Assembly (NCBI GenBank): GCA_007136405.1
Contig: SLHA01000108.1
Coordinates: forward strand, 1-38,653
From: Candidatus Latescibacterota bacterium
GTDB lineage: Bacteria; Latescibacterota; UBA2968; UBA8231
Reading direction: 5' to 3'
Length of the DNA stretch: 38,653 nucleotides
Part shown: positions 1 to 9,277 of the stretch, one piece after another
Layout of the letters: each line of letters starts with the position of its first letter
Position numbering within the stretch: position 1 is the stretch's first letter
The notes under the pieces: generated by a model
What the model was told of the DNA's origin: nothing
Database searches by the model: none
Seen by the model: the letters and a program-made list of their open reading frames with translations, nothing else
Position numbers and translations under genes: made by a program

Positions 1-658
1 CCCCGGCCAGCAACAAGAAATGATTGCTCCGGGTGCGTCGCCGGTTTGCTGCATCCAGATAACGGGCGTAGTCTTCTTCTGGCAGCCCGTCCGGCAGATT
101 GGCGTACCGGTCGTACCAGTCATCACTGCTGTTCCGGTAGCCCAGGCCCGTCGCCAGTGCCGCAGCTTCCAGGCCCATGATGACCATGCCCTTGTAGTGC
201 TGCCCCTGCCGAAGCTGATACAGGCCCGGGACGACAGCAGTGAGTCGAGATGGTCGCGCCCTGTCGGTCCGGATCCCGTGCAGGTATCGGCCGACCTCGG
301 CAAGCCGGTTCTCCGACTCTATCGGCCGGATGCGCATCAGCATGGGATCCTCCCCGTGCTGCAGGTACACAATCTGGGCCACCGCCAGCTTGTCCTCGAC
401 CTGCCGCACCCGCACGGCGCCCACGCTCCGTTGCGAGACACCCACGGTATCTCCGCTCACCGGACTGCGAACGGCCTCGGACGCCAAGATATCGAACAGA
501 TCATCCACCTGTACACCATCACGTCTGCCCAGGTCGATGAACACCAGCTGATCCATGGTGCGGATGATGTATCCGCGATCTGCCTCGTCCGCCGTTGCCG
601 GATGTACGCTGCTGAAGGCAGCCAGCATCAGTAAAAACCCGATCGTCTGGATCAGCAT
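1..658 (-). CDS. Exported protein with FlgT-C-like and DUF5683-like regions (3' end cut by window)
   Basis: The gene reads leftward from an ATG at 658 and runs off the window, so only 219 N-terminal residues are visible. Residues 1-23 form a signal peptide. Residues 28-100 resemble the small beta domain of FlgT C-termini (a GRRDGVQVDDLFDIL stretch followed by a SPVSGDTVG turn). The downstream gene product at 678-1679 carries the same domain. Residues 143-174 (VPGLYQLRQGQHYKG, then a hydrophobic segment) resemble the membrane-associated DUF5683 pattern. A GAGGTG ribosome site lies just upstream of the ATG, and the gene starts 19 nt after the stop of its neighbour, so they are probably co-transcribed. 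The function is unknown; a cell-envelope location is inferred from the signal peptide. Confidence 0.75.
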   Translation of the reverse strand, partial: MLIQTIGFLLMLAAFSSVHPATADEADRGYIIRTMDQLVFIDLGRRDGVQVDDLFDILASEAVRSPVSGDTVGVSQRSVGAVRVRQVEDKLAVAQIVYLQHGEDPMLMRIRPIESENRLAEVGRYLHGIRTDRARPSRLTAVVPGLYQLRQGQHYKGMVIMGLEAAALATGLGYRNSSDDWYDRYANLPDGLPEEDYARYLDAANRRRTRSNHFLLLAG

Positions 659-677
659 GACAACACCTCGGTCCCCC

Positions 678-1679
678 TCAGGAGGTTTCTTCGACGACAA
701 TGTCGTCTTCCTCGCCTGCTTGGATATCGAAGTCCAACGCGTCGTCGTCCTCCTCGGGCTCCTCATCCTCGTCTTCTTCTGCCTTGCGCATCATACGCAT
801 GGCGAAAAATGCGGTCATCGCCGCAATGCCTACGACTCCGGTCATCAGATAGATAAACCAGGACTGCTGGTAGAAAGCTGCCGAAGCGCCACCAGGCGGA
901 CTGGGCAGCGGCGGTTCTGCAGCATCCGGTTCATGCCGAAGCGGCGCCGCCGCGAGACCTGACGCCAGCCTGGCCTGCTGCTCCTGGATCGACTGCCGGA
1001 CGATCCGCTGGACTTCCTCCCTGGTCAACCCAAGGACTGTACCATCGAGAATTTCACCGGGAACGCCCTCCAGCGAGATCTGTGTATGCAACTGCGTGCG
1101 CAGCTCGGCGATATCCTGCTTCATGGCGTCCAGGTCATGGTTCATACTGCGGAGCTGTACCCGGATGCCTTCCTCGACGCGCTCCACCCGCCTGACCATG
1201 CTCTGCAAGCTGTTGATTTGTCCCTGCACAGTCTGGATACTGCGCGTCAACCCGGCCAGATCCTCGCGGAATTGATCATGGTCCTTTCTGTTCTGCTCCT
1301 GGAACGCGATGAATCTCTCCTCATCGACCCGCGTCGCTCCGTCCATGGCGGTGAACCTGATCCGGTCTCCGCGACGTACCGGAACCAGGACTTCCCCTCT
1401 CATCCGGACGGTGGCCGCATGCCGGGAAACCTCGGCCAACACCCCCGTGCCAAGTTCGATCTCCGGGGCTCCCAGTTTTTCGCCGGTAAGGGGATGGTAC
1501 ACCGTTTCCTCCGGTGGCCGTACGACGACGACCTCCATACCGGTCTGCAGGCCTGCTTCGCTCCCCGCGTCCAGCGTGAGCCTGTCGCTTCGCGCACGTG
1601 TGACCGAAACCTCGGCGCCATAAGCCGATATGCTTCCGAGGAGGAACCCGGCGATCAGCGTCAGTGTCAGTATCCCCAT
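678..1679 (-). CDS. Exported, membrane-anchored coiled-coil protein with FlgT-C-like domain
   Basis: A 333-residue protein. Residues 1-22 are a signal peptide. Residues 25-110 form a FlgT-C-like beta domain (GSEAGLQTGMEVVVV, then HPLTGEKLG). Residues 120-205 are a charged helical, coiled-coil-like stretch. A proline-rich linker follows, then a transmembrane helix at 273-296 and a very acidic tail (300-333). I chose the ATG at 1679 rather than the in-frame one at 1760 because it opens directly on the signal peptide and has a GAGGA site 7 nt upstream. The topology suggests the coiled coil lies outside the inner membrane and the acidic tail in the cytoplasm. It probably shares a transcript with the gene at 1-658. 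No specific function is recognised. Confidence 0.8.
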   Translation of the reverse strand: MGILTLTLIAGFLLGSISAYGAEVSVTRARSDRLTLDAGSEAGLQTGMEVVVVRPPEETVYHPLTGEKLGAPEIELGTGVLAEVSRHAATVRMRGEVLVPVRRGDRIRFTAMDGATRVDEERFIAFQEQNRKDHDQFREDLAGLTRSIQTVQGQINSLQSMVRRVERVEEGIRVQLRSMNHDLDAMKQDIAELRTQLHTQISLEGVPGEILDGTVLGLTREEVQRIVRQSIQEQQARLASGLAAAPLRHEPDAAEPPLPSPPGGASAAFYQQSWFIYLMTGVVGIAAMTAFFAMRMMRKAEEDEDEEPEEDDDALDFDIQAGEEDDIVVEETS

Positions 1680-2098
1680 GATCGCGTCCTCATCATGATG
1701 GCGCCGGACGCTCGCCGCGCGCACCGGACTCCAGCCGTTGCCACCTTTTTCAGCCTGCACAGCCAGTACAGAACCACTGCCGCACCCCCTTCCATCCCTT
1801 CATCGGCTCCGGTGTCCACATCTTTAGTTTTTCGTGGGAGTGGGGACTGAACAGCAAGGGAACAACCAGCGCGGTAGCGCCTTGCCCTAATTGCGCTCCA
1901 GGCAGCCCCTCGGCGTGTCAGGGCAGGTATCGGTGGTCCAGTCAGGCCTGGGGGTGCGTCAGAGCAGATATCGGCATCGCGGGCCCGTGCGCCCCCCGGT
2001 GCCGAAAGAGCTGGAAAGAGACAGACTCCGTGCGCGGGAAGTGCGCGGGACAGTGCCGGCGCGCATCTGGCCAGCGGTCCATGCGATGCGGCGGCTGC
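1680..2098. other. Intergenic stretch without a supported gene
   Basis: About 420 bp lie between two minus-strand genes. Open frames here are short and shadow-like. The only structure I see is an imperfect 20-bp direct repeat (1914-1933 and 1955-1974, 16 of 20 identical). I find no convincing promoter or terminator. Confidence 0.5.
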
Positions 2099-4831
2099 CT
2101 ACCTCAGCAACAGGAGCTTACGCCGTTGCACGATAGGGCCGACCTGGAGTTCGTAGTAATACACCCCGCTGGCAACCCGCCTGCCCAGCTCGTTCCGCCC
2201 ATCCCATTGGATGCTGAACAGCCCCGGAGCGGCCGGAGCATCGATCAGGCGCTTGACCAGAGCGCCAGTGATGTCGCGAATCTCGAGAACGGTGCGCGCC
2301 CGTCCCGTGACGACAAGTTCATTGACCCCGACGCTGAACGGGATGGTCGTATTGGAGCCGAACGGATTGGGGTAGTTCTGCTCCAGTTCGAAATGGATCT
2401 CTACACGGGGATCGAAATTCAGATACGGTTGCCAGGCAACCTCTCCGGTCATACGCGCAGCGATCCACTGCTCGTCCGTCGTACCCCACCAGTTGTTGGT
2501 TACGACGAACGCTGTATGCCCGTGGTTGACGACCAGCTCGGTGGCGTCCTCGACCACGTTCAGGTCCACTCTGGGCAACACCACGGAACGGGTATTTTCG
2601 AAAACGAGTTGAGAGCGCTCGAAGATGTTGGAAGATATGCGCGCCGAGCTCCCCAGGGTCATGACCCCGACCCGGTTGCCGATGAAGCGGTTTCCGCTCA
2701 CCAGTACCACGCGGGTCCCCGCACAGCGAATACCGATTCCCCCTCCGATCCGGTTCCGCTGAACCGATCCGAATACATTGGCCCCCAGGCTGATGTTGGC
2801 TGCGGTATCGACGGCGGTCCTGGCCAGATCGAAACGGCTGTCGGTGCATTCGAGCGCCCCGCCGACGCGCATCAATCCGCCGCGGGCATTGCCGGCAAGA
2901 TGGACATCGGTGACCGTGGCCGGACCCGTTCCGTGCAGGAAGACTCCATGCCCACCCGAGTCGTGCACTTGAATGCGGGTGAGCCTCACCGTGCGATCCG
3001 CTTCCATGATATGTATGCCGTCCTGCGCCGCCGACCGGATTTTGATGTCGCGCAGGTCGAGCGCCACCCCGGGGCGAATGGACGTGAACCCCGTGACCGG
3101 GTACTGTATGACGGCTTGATGCAAGTTGGCCCGGCTCGGACTCTCCCAGCGGATCCCGTACCAGTCTCCCGGAGCCGGATCCGCAGATGCGGAGGTAAAG
3201 TGCACCGGTTCCCTGCCGCTGATCATCAACTCACCCCGGACGATCAGCTCCGATCGCTCCGCATCCATACCGCCGGAAAGCCCATCGGGCCCGAAACGGA
3301 CGCGAACGCCGGAATGCAGATGAAGTCTGGTTCCAGTTGTCACCGTAACGTCTCCGACAACCTCGATCTCTCCAGACCATTCATCATCAAGCCATATGGG
3401 GCCAGCCCGACGATGATCGTCGATGCGCAGCGTGGCCAGGAAACGGTCGCCGTCACGGCGAATCCCGGTTACGCTGAGACCCGGTGGTGCCGCCGGATTG
3501 CTCAAGGCCCAGTAGTCGGAGAACAGCTGTCCGTCCCACACGTCGGTGGCATCACCCAGATTACCCTGGTGCATCTCCCGGTATTCCGTATCGCGAGCCC
3601 AGAAGTCCAGGTTGTCCCTGCCACTGAACGGAGCGGGCCTCTGCCCGGCGGGATACCCCGCATCGTGGTACAGTCCGTCGGCACAGACCAGATTCACCAG
3701 TTTGTTCTGTTCGTCATCGTTATGGATTCGATCCTCGTTCACATGCCAGATCAGCACACCTTCCGCCGGCAGGTTGCGTTCGTAATAACTGTTGGCCCGC
3801 ATCCGGCTCTCGACCAGCAAATACTCGACATCCCCGCGTATGGGCAGCTTGTACACCGTTCCCCCGGCGTTGACGTCGGCCAGCACGGCGCTGTCGATGC
3901 TGGCGGTCACCCTATGCAACTGACTGTTGGCCGGGCCAAGCCAGCCGAGCTTCTTGAGGCTCCAGGCCGAAAACGGATTAGGGCCGCCGCGGTCGTCCCA
4001 GCCGCGGGTCCCGTGGCCCATCAGACACCAGTAGCCGACACCCGCCGAGTCCCGTTCCGGGGGTTGATCCGGATTGAGCACATGGCTACGGTCGTACAGA
4101 TCCGGCAGGCCCAGAATGTGCCCCAGTTCGTGCGCCATGCTGCCGGCGGCCAATTCGAAGGTATGACCCCGCTGGATCGTACCGCCGGCTCCGCGCGGAT
4201 GCACGTCGCTGCGCACCCGCACGCGGCCGCCATCGGGTGCCAGGTCATCGCTGATGAAATCAGTGCCCAGACCCAGCCCCGCCACACCGGTGGCTGTTCC
4301 CCGTATGAATCCTTCCGGAGCCGTGTGGGTAACCACGAACAGGAAGTCGACGAACCCGTCACCGCTGTGGTCATACTGCCCCAGGTCGGCCTGCGCATCC
4401 AGCTCTTCCAGGATGTCCCGGACGAACATACCGTAGTTGCCCCGGGGGGGCAGGTATTCTGCCCGCTCACGCGGTGCGGCGATCCAGGTGGGATGCACAT
4501 CTCCGCCAACGGTATACTGACCGCGCGACATCTCCCGGTAAAAATGGCTCAGGCTGCCGGCATGCTCTTCAGCGAACAGTCTCCACGCGAAGCCGGGAAC
4601 GTCCCGGCCCAGCTGGGCAGCCTCTTCCCGGAAGCAGGCGAACACCGTCAGCACGCGAAGTTCGCCGGTGATACTCCCTTCGATCCGTTGCCACGTGGCG
4701 GCGGCCGAAGATGCGGCACACAATACCAACAGGGACACTAAGCAGCCGGCGAGTGCAGGCCTCTGGGCACAGCCCCGGATGCTCCGGGCATCGGGTCCGG
4801 CGCACCGGAACCATGCATGACGGCGCCTCAT
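2099..4831 (-). CDS. Secreted M6-family metalloprotease with beta-helix and FlgD-like C-terminal domain
   Basis: A 910-residue exported protease related to immune inhibitor A. The N-terminus holds a signal sequence (hydrophobic around 28-45). The catalytic domain has the zinc site HELGH (234-238) followed by GLPDLYD, which is characteristic of M6 peptidases, and an upstream YDHSGDGFVDFLFVV stretch typical of the family. Residues about 480-800 look like a right-handed parallel beta-helix with many short Asn/Gly-rich turns. The last ~95 residues (FELEQNYPNPFGSNTT, then ASGVYYYEL) match the FlgD Ig-like/type A sorting-like C-terminus common in FCB bacteria, which suggests cell-surface delivery. 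Its ATG overlaps the stop of the HD-GYP gene by 4 nt (ATGA), so both are likely expressed from the promoter at 6428-6456. The substrate is unknown. Confidence 0.88.
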   Translation of the reverse strand: MRRRHAWFRCAGPDARSIRGCAQRPALAGCLVSLLVLCAASSAAATWQRIEGSITGELRVLTVFACFREEAAQLGRDVPGFAWRLFAEEHAGSLSHFYREMSRGQYTVGGDVHPTWIAAPRERAEYLPPRGNYGMFVRDILEELDAQADLGQYDHSGDGFVDFLFVVTHTAPEGFIRGTATGVAGLGLGTDFISDDLAPDGGRVRVRSDVHPRGAGGTIQRGHTFELAAGSMAHELGHILGLPDLYDRSHVLNPDQPPERDSAGVGYWCLMGHGTRGWDDRGGPNPFSAWSLKKLGWLGPANSQLHRVTASIDSAVLADVNAGGTVYKLPIRGDVEYLLVESRMRANSYYERNLPAEGVLIWHVNEDRIHNDDEQNKLVNLVCADGLYHDAGYPAGQRPAPFSGRDNLDFWARDTEYREMHQGNLGDATDVWDGQLFSDYWALSNPAAPPGLSVTGIRRDGDRFLATLRIDDHRRAGPIWLDDEWSGEIEVVGDVTVTTGTRLHLHSGVRVRFGPDGLSGGMDAERSELIVRGELMISGREPVHFTSASADPAPGDWYGIRWESPSRANLHQAVIQYPVTGFTSIRPGVALDLRDIKIRSAAQDGIHIMEADRTVRLTRIQVHDSGGHGVFLHGTGPATVTDVHLAGNARGGLMRVGGALECTDSRFDLARTAVDTAANISLGANVFGSVQRNRIGGGIGIRCAGTRVVLVSGNRFIGNRVGVMTLGSSARISSNIFERSQLVFENTRSVVLPRVDLNVVEDATELVVNHGHTAFVVTNNWWGTTDEQWIAARMTGEVAWQPYLNFDPRVEIHFELEQNYPNPFGSNTTIPFSVGVNELVVTGRARTVLEIRDITGALVKRLIDAPAAPGLFSIQWDGRNELGRRVASGVYYYELQVGPIVQRRKLLLLR

Positions 4832-6393
4832 ACGGTGTTTTTCTGTTGGTTTCGCATCCGTTCCTTGATATCTTCGAGACAGCGGAACAACCGCTGGTTG
4901 ACGAGCAACTCCAGCAACTGTCCGTCCAGATGGTTGGCCTGGACTTCCTCTTCCAGGATCCGCAGTACCGTTTCCGGTGACATGCCCTTCTTGTACGGAC
5001 GATCCGCGGCGCTCAGGGATTCGAACACATCGACCAGCGCCAGAATTCGGGCCTGCAGGCTGATCTGGTCCGCCCTCAGCCCCTGAGGATATCCACTGCC
5101 GTCCAGCTTCTCGTGATGGGAGCCGGCGATCTCCGACACCCGACTCAGCTTGCGGGTGAACGGGATCTGCTCCAGCATCCTGATGGTGACTACGGCGTGA
5201 TCGTTGATGATTTTGCGTTCGGACTCGGTCAAGCTGCCTTTGCGTATGGACAGATGGGCCAATTCATCCGGGGTCAGGCGCGGGTATTCCCGTCCTCCCG
5301 CGGTGTAGCGTTGCGCGGCAATCTCCTGCAGACGCTCCACATCCGCGTCCTCCATGAACTCTCCGGGCCGGTTTGCACGCTCCAGAAACTCCAGATCCGC
5401 CTCGAGCTGCTGCAGTCGCTGTCGACGTTCGGCGGCCAGCTTGTCCGGATTTTCACCATCCAGCTGTCTCTGCAACAGCTCGCGTTCTGTTGCCTCCCGA
5501 ATGCAAGCGTAGCGCGTGCGCAGCAGTTCGATCCGGTCGAATCTGGCGCTCAGCTTGGTAGCCTTGTCCACCACCCACTCAGGCGTGGTGATCTTGCCGA
5601 TGTCATGCATCCATGCAGCCACGCGCAGCTCGTCCAGTTCGCTCTCCGTAAAGCGGATTCCCGCCAGCGGTCCCTGGTTGCAGGCGTTGACGGCGCGAGC
5701 CAGAATCATGGTCACTTCCGCCACGCGACGGATGTGCCCCCCCGTATACGGTGAGCGTTCGTCGATCGCCGTTGCCATGACCTGCACGAAGGCCTCGAAC
5801 AGCGCCTCCGTATCCCGCACCAACCGCACGTTGTTGATCGCCACGGCGGCCTGGGAAGCCAGCGACTGGATCAGCGACTCATCCTGGTCCGTAAAGCCTT
5901 GAACCTTGCCGGTGTCCGGGTCAAGGGCGTTGATCAGCTGCAACACGCCCAGAATTTCATGCTCATGATCCCGCATGGGAACGACCAGCATGGAGCGCGT
6001 GCGGTAACCGCTGATCCTGTCGTACTGCTGCGGCCCCTCGAAACGGTAGCGCCGGTCCGTGTATACATCCGCTATGTTCAGCGTCTCTCCCGTAACGGCG
6101 ACGTAACCGGACACACTGCTGCGATCCAGCGGCACCGGCGGTACACCGGTTTGGCCGCGGCGGCCGCCGACAAAACTCTTCAGGCTGTCGTTCTGGGCGA
6201 CCTGAAACTCCAGCCGATCTTCATGGACGAGATACAGGCTTCCGGCATCGGCCCGGGTAAAGCGCCGTGCCTCCTGCACGATGCGCTCCAGCAGAACGTT
6301 GAGATCACGCTCCGCGGACAACGCCATGCCGATATCGTTCAGACGGTGCAACCGGTCTTCTAGATCCCGCGCAGCTGCGTGACTGGAAGGCAT
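4828..6393 (-). CDS. GAF-domain HD-GYP phosphodiesterase-like protein
   Basis: A 521-residue cytoplasmic signalling protein. A GAF sensor domain spans about 10-192. An HD-GYP domain follows, with GGHIRRVAEV (218-227), the HD pair H263/D264 in WMHDIGK, HHE (426-428) and GSGYP (432-436). HD-GYP proteins hydrolyse cyclic di-GMP, so a role in c-di-GMP turnover is likely. About 100 charged residues (285-380) are inserted between the HD helix and the following helix, a known variant of the family. The upstream in-frame ATG at 6471 is rejected because a TTGACA-17-TACAAT promoter lies between it and the ATG at 6393; an AAGGTG site precedes 6393. The downstream M6 protease gene overlaps by 4 nt, so second-messenger signalling and secreted protease are tied to one transcript. 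Confidence 0.9.
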   Translation of the reverse strand: MPSSHAAARDLEDRLHRLNDIGMALSAERDLNVLLERIVQEARRFTRADAGSLYLVHEDRLEFQVAQNDSLKSFVGGRRGQTGVPPVPLDRSSVSGYVAVTGETLNIADVYTDRRYRFEGPQQYDRISGYRTRSMLVVPMRDHEHEILGVLQLINALDPDTGKVQGFTDQDESLIQSLASQAAVAINNVRLVRDTEALFEAFVQVMATAIDERSPYTGGHIRRVAEVTMILARAVNACNQGPLAGIRFTESELDELRVAAWMHDIGKITTPEWVVDKATKLSARFDRIELLRTRYACIREATERELLQRQLDGENPDKLAAERRQRLQQLEADLEFLERANRPGEFMEDADVERLQEIAAQRYTAGGREYPRLTPDELAHLSIRKGSLTESERKIINDHAVVTIRMLEQIPFTRKLSRVSEIAGSHHEKLDGSGYPQGLRADQISLQARILALVDVFESLSAADRPYKKGMSPETVLRILEEEVQANHLDGQLLELLVNQRLFRCLEDIKERMRNQQKNTV

Positions 6394-6427
6394 CCTGACA
6401 CCTTGGACGAGGGTATGGTCGGTGCCG

Positions 6428-6456
6428 ATTGTACCTACGGCCCATGGTGTTGTCAA
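6428..6456 (-). promoter_or_regulatory. Sigma70-type promoter for the HD-GYP/M6 protease operon
   Basis: Read on the minus strand, TTGACA (6456-6451) and TACAAT (6433-6428) are separated by exactly 17 nt, 11 of 12 consensus positions. The predicted transcript start is near 6421, about 28 nt before the ATG at 6393. Confidence 0.8.
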
Positions 6457-6493
6457 CCACGAGCCTGGCATGTCGACGCACCGCAGACGGCGT

Positions 6494-8131
6494 TCACCCG
6501 GCTGTCTGAAGATCCAGTTGCAGGCCGAAATACTGCCGCACGCTGTCCTTTCTCTCCCACCGGTAACGACCGCTCAGACGGACAGGACCGCGTCCCAGAC
6601 GTATGGTACTACTGGCCCTCCAGCCGGCGCCGAACAGAGGACGCACCGTTACCAGACCGGGAAGGTCGTATTCGTACTCATAGATTGCGCTGTGGTAGCC
6701 CGGCGTATCGAAACGGGACAGTTGCACGATGACCCGGTTCTCCCTCCAGTGTTTCCTCCAGAGCAGGCTGGCCGAATAACCCAGATCGGTAGTGCCGGGT
6801 CTGAACTGCAGACAACGCCCCTCGAGGCGAAACCGTGTCAGCCCCTGCCTGCCGCGTGAGCGGCTGTGCTCCAGATCCAGGCGCAGTCGACGGCTGTGAT
6901 GGAATACCACCTGCTGCGTGCGCCAGTAAGGGCGCCGGTCAAGGCGTCCCTGCAAGACGCCACGGTACGTCTGAAACCAGCGAGTGCGCACGGCACCGCC
7001 GGCGCTTTGAACGGTTGCCGGATAGGGATACGTATAGGTCCGCTCCGGCCGGCGGTAGTGGTCGGCGAACACTTCCCAACGACGTCGTGCCATCACTACC
7101 ATGATCCCCTGCTCGTTCTCCATACCGCTGCGGCTGGGAGCACCGCCGAAAAAACTCTTGAATCCGGGGTCATAACAGCGAACGACCGTCCGCCAGCGAA
7201 ACCCGCCCCAGCGCAGGCGCGCTTCCATCACCGCGGCTTTGTGCCCGCTGCCGGCGATCGCCGTCTCGCCCTGCAGCAACAACCGCCGTATCCAGATGCT
7301 GTAATCGACGGCCGTCAGGGCCTGACTGTCGCCGTGGAACCCCCAGGGGCGGCGTTCCGGTCGGCGCAGATCCACCGGTTTACTGAAGCGCGTCCGCATC
7401 AGGCTGATGCCAAGGACGCGGCGTCCGGTGTCATACCGCAGCCGCGTCGCGGCGACATCCAGGCTGAGCAGCTTGCGCCCCGCGCGCTCGGTGGCGGTGA
7501 CATGGTAGCCGCTTTCCGGTAACGTCACGACCTCTCCCGCCGCGTTCAACCGGCCATCCCGCGCAGACCGTCCGGCCAGTAAGGACCAAGACCACCTGCC
7601 GGACTGGCGCCGCACGGCGATACCGCGTATGGCCCGGTTTTCCCGACTCGACCGGTATTCCATCAGCTCGCTGTCCGATGCCCGGAGCCGCAAGGGCAGA
7701 CTGCCCATGCCGACGCTGCGCGCACACACCAGTCCCTGTCCCCAGCCGGGCAGCAGATCGCCCGCCACCCAGTCAACCTTACGGCGTTGACTGCGACCGC
7801 GGATATACAGAGCGACGAAATCAGCCCAGTTGGGTTCACCCGGATCCCGCTGTATCAGAATACCCGTTTCGAGATGTTCATCGCGTTGCCATACAAGCCT
7901 TTGGTACAGGTTCAAGGCATCCCGCTCCAAAACGGCGCCGCGAACCCGAATGATGTACTCCCAGGTTCCGTGATGGCGCTGGTCCGCCAGGTCACTCTCC
8001 AGCACGGCGGCATTGCCTTCATCATCCAACCCTGGCACTGTCGACATACTGCCTGGTTCGCCTCCCGCGACCGCTGCAGGGGCAACCCGAACCATGAGTA
8101 CCATGAGACTTGCGAGCCCGATCCTGCGCAT
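6494..8131 (-). CDS. Putative outer-membrane beta-barrel protein
   Basis: A 545-residue protein with a signal peptide (1-22). The rest alternates short polar and aromatic/hydrophobic stretches rich in Arg, Trp and Tyr, as in transmembrane beta-strands, and it ends shortly after a strand-like YFGLQLDL. A GDLLPGWGQGL motif (124-134) resembles the GD..FGQGL motif I associate with large uncharacterised outer-membrane proteins of FCB bacteria; I recall that pattern from memory and cannot check it. An AGGAG site lies 9 nt before the ATG. It stands alone between the HD-GYP promoter and the divergent isomerase gene. The substrate or partner cannot be told from sequence. Confidence 0.65.
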   Translation of the reverse strand: MRRIGLASLMVLMVRVAPAAVAGGEPGSMSTVPGLDDEGNAAVLESDLADQRHHGTWEYIIRVRGAVLERDALNLYQRLVWQRDEHLETGILIQRDPGEPNWADFVALYIRGRSQRRKVDWVAGDLLPGWGQGLVCARSVGMGSLPLRLRASDSELMEYRSSRENRAIRGIAVRRQSGRWSWSLLAGRSARDGRLNAAGEVVTLPESGYHVTATERAGRKLLSLDVAATRLRYDTGRRVLGISLMRTRFSKPVDLRRPERRPWGFHGDSQALTAVDYSIWIRRLLLQGETAIAGSGHKAAVMEARLRWGGFRWRTVVRCYDPGFKSFFGGAPSRSGMENEQGIMVVMARRRWEVFADHYRRPERTYTYPYPATVQSAGGAVRTRWFQTYRGVLQGRLDRRPYWRTQQVVFHHSRRLRLDLEHSRSRGRQGLTRFRLEGRCLQFRPGTTDLGYSASLLWRKHWRENRVIVQLSRFDTPGYHSAIYEYEYDLPGLVTVRPLFGAGWRASSTIRLGRGPVRLSGRYRWERKDSVRQYFGLQLDLQTAG

Positions 8132-8445
8132 GACTGTCCGCTCCTGACTCCCCCCTGTCGATCATCTCTGACGCAACATGTGTGCCAGCTTTTCATCCCC
8201 GTACAACTCCACTGTCTCACCGTGCAACGAGCTGATCTTTACCCACTCATGTGCAGCGGATTACATGGTCGGCGACCCCGGATCCGAATGTCGCCGGCCT
8301 TGTGACGGACGGCACAGCGGCTACCTTAGAGAGAGTCGTTCGCCGGACTCATCAAACCACCGAACAAAACGTGCAGGCAACGTATTCGGCCGCACGAACA
8401 TCGAACCGCAACGCCCGGAAGGCGCCAGACAGAAGGAAGGCACCC
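8132..8445. other. Divergent intergenic region
   Basis: This 314-bp gap separates the leftward barrel gene from the rightward isomerase gene and should hold promoters for both. I see only weak candidates, such as TTGTGA-16-TACCTT at 8300-8327 on the plus strand, and no repeat or structured RNA. Confidence 0.4.
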
Positions 8446-9267
8446 ATGAGATTCGCTACCTGCAACGAATATTTCGAAGACTGGTCCATCGAGGATGTGC
8501 TGTCGTACGCCGCCCAGGTCGGGTATGAGGGCGTCGAGATCGCGCCATTCACGCTGGCCGACTCGGTGGAGGACATTCCTGCGTCCCGCCGGCAGGAAAT
8601 CCGCAGTACCGCGCAACAGGAGGGAGTGGAGATCGTAGGTCTGCATTGGCTGCTGGCCGCTCCCGAGGGGCTGTACATCGATCATCCGGATGCGGCCATC
8701 AGGCAGCGCACGCAGGAATATCTCAAGGAACTCGTCCATTTCTGTGCGGATCTGGGCGGTGAGGTGATGATCTTCGGTTCGCCCAAACAGCGCAATATTC
8801 AGCCGGGATGGGACGCCGGTGACACCTGGCAGAGAATGCGCGAGAGTTTTCTGACCGTTCTGCCAGCAGCCGCGGAGCGCGGAGTGTACCTCTGCATAGA
8901 AGCGTTGAGCGGCGAACAGGCCAACATCATCACCACGGCCGAGCAGGCCCGTGCCATGGTCGCCGAGATCGATCACCCCAACTTCCAGACCATGGTAGAC
9001 GTGTGCTCGGGATCCACGGAACAGATTCCTGTATCTCAGCTGCTGCGGGATTCAGCCGCCCACCTCATGCATGTGCACGTCAATGACGCCAACAAACGCG
9101 GTCCGGGGTTCGGGGACACGGATTTCGTCGACGTGCTGCGCACGCTCAAGGAACTGGACTACCAGCGTTACCTGTCCGTGGAGGTGTTCGACTTCTCACC
9201 GGATCCCCGCACCATCGCCGCCAAGAGTCTGGGATACCTCAAGGGCATTCTGGACGCGCTGGATTGA
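8446..9267 (+). CDS. Sugar phosphate isomerase/epimerase (xylose-isomerase-like TIM barrel)
   Basis: A 273-residue single-domain protein of the AP endonuclease 2/xylose-isomerase-like superfamily. It begins MRFATCNEYFEDWSIEDVL and contains GYEGVEIAPF, VEIVGLHWLL, FQTMVDVCSG, HLMHVHVNDANKRGPG and YLSVEVFDF. These place acidic and His metal ligands at the usual barrel strand ends. Family members isomerise, epimerise or dehydrate keto-sugars and inositols; the exact substrate is not predictable. The ATG at 8446 is chosen over an upstream one at 8251 because of an AGAAGGAAGG ribosome site and because the protein fold starts there. It has no operon partner. Confidence 0.88.
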   Translation: MRFATCNEYFEDWSIEDVLSYAAQVGYEGVEIAPFTLADSVEDIPASRRQEIRSTAQQEGVEIVGLHWLLAAPEGLYIDHPDAAIRQRTQEYLKELVHFCADLGGEVMIFGSPKQRNIQPGWDAGDTWQRMRESFLTVLPAAAERGVYLCIEALSGEQANIITTAEQARAMVAEIDHPNFQTMVDVCSGSTEQIPVSQLLRDSAAHLMHVHVNDANKRGPGFGDTDFVDVLRTLKELDYQRYLSVEVFDFSPDPRTIAAKSLGYLKGILDALD

Positions 9268-9277
9268 GGCCACAACT

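Noticed and set aside
2030..4741. A 903-codon plus-strand open frame opposite the M6 protease
   Set aside because: It is a mirror of the high-GC coding frame on the minus strand, with no domain, ribosome site or secretion signal, while the minus frame has HELGH and a full domain order.
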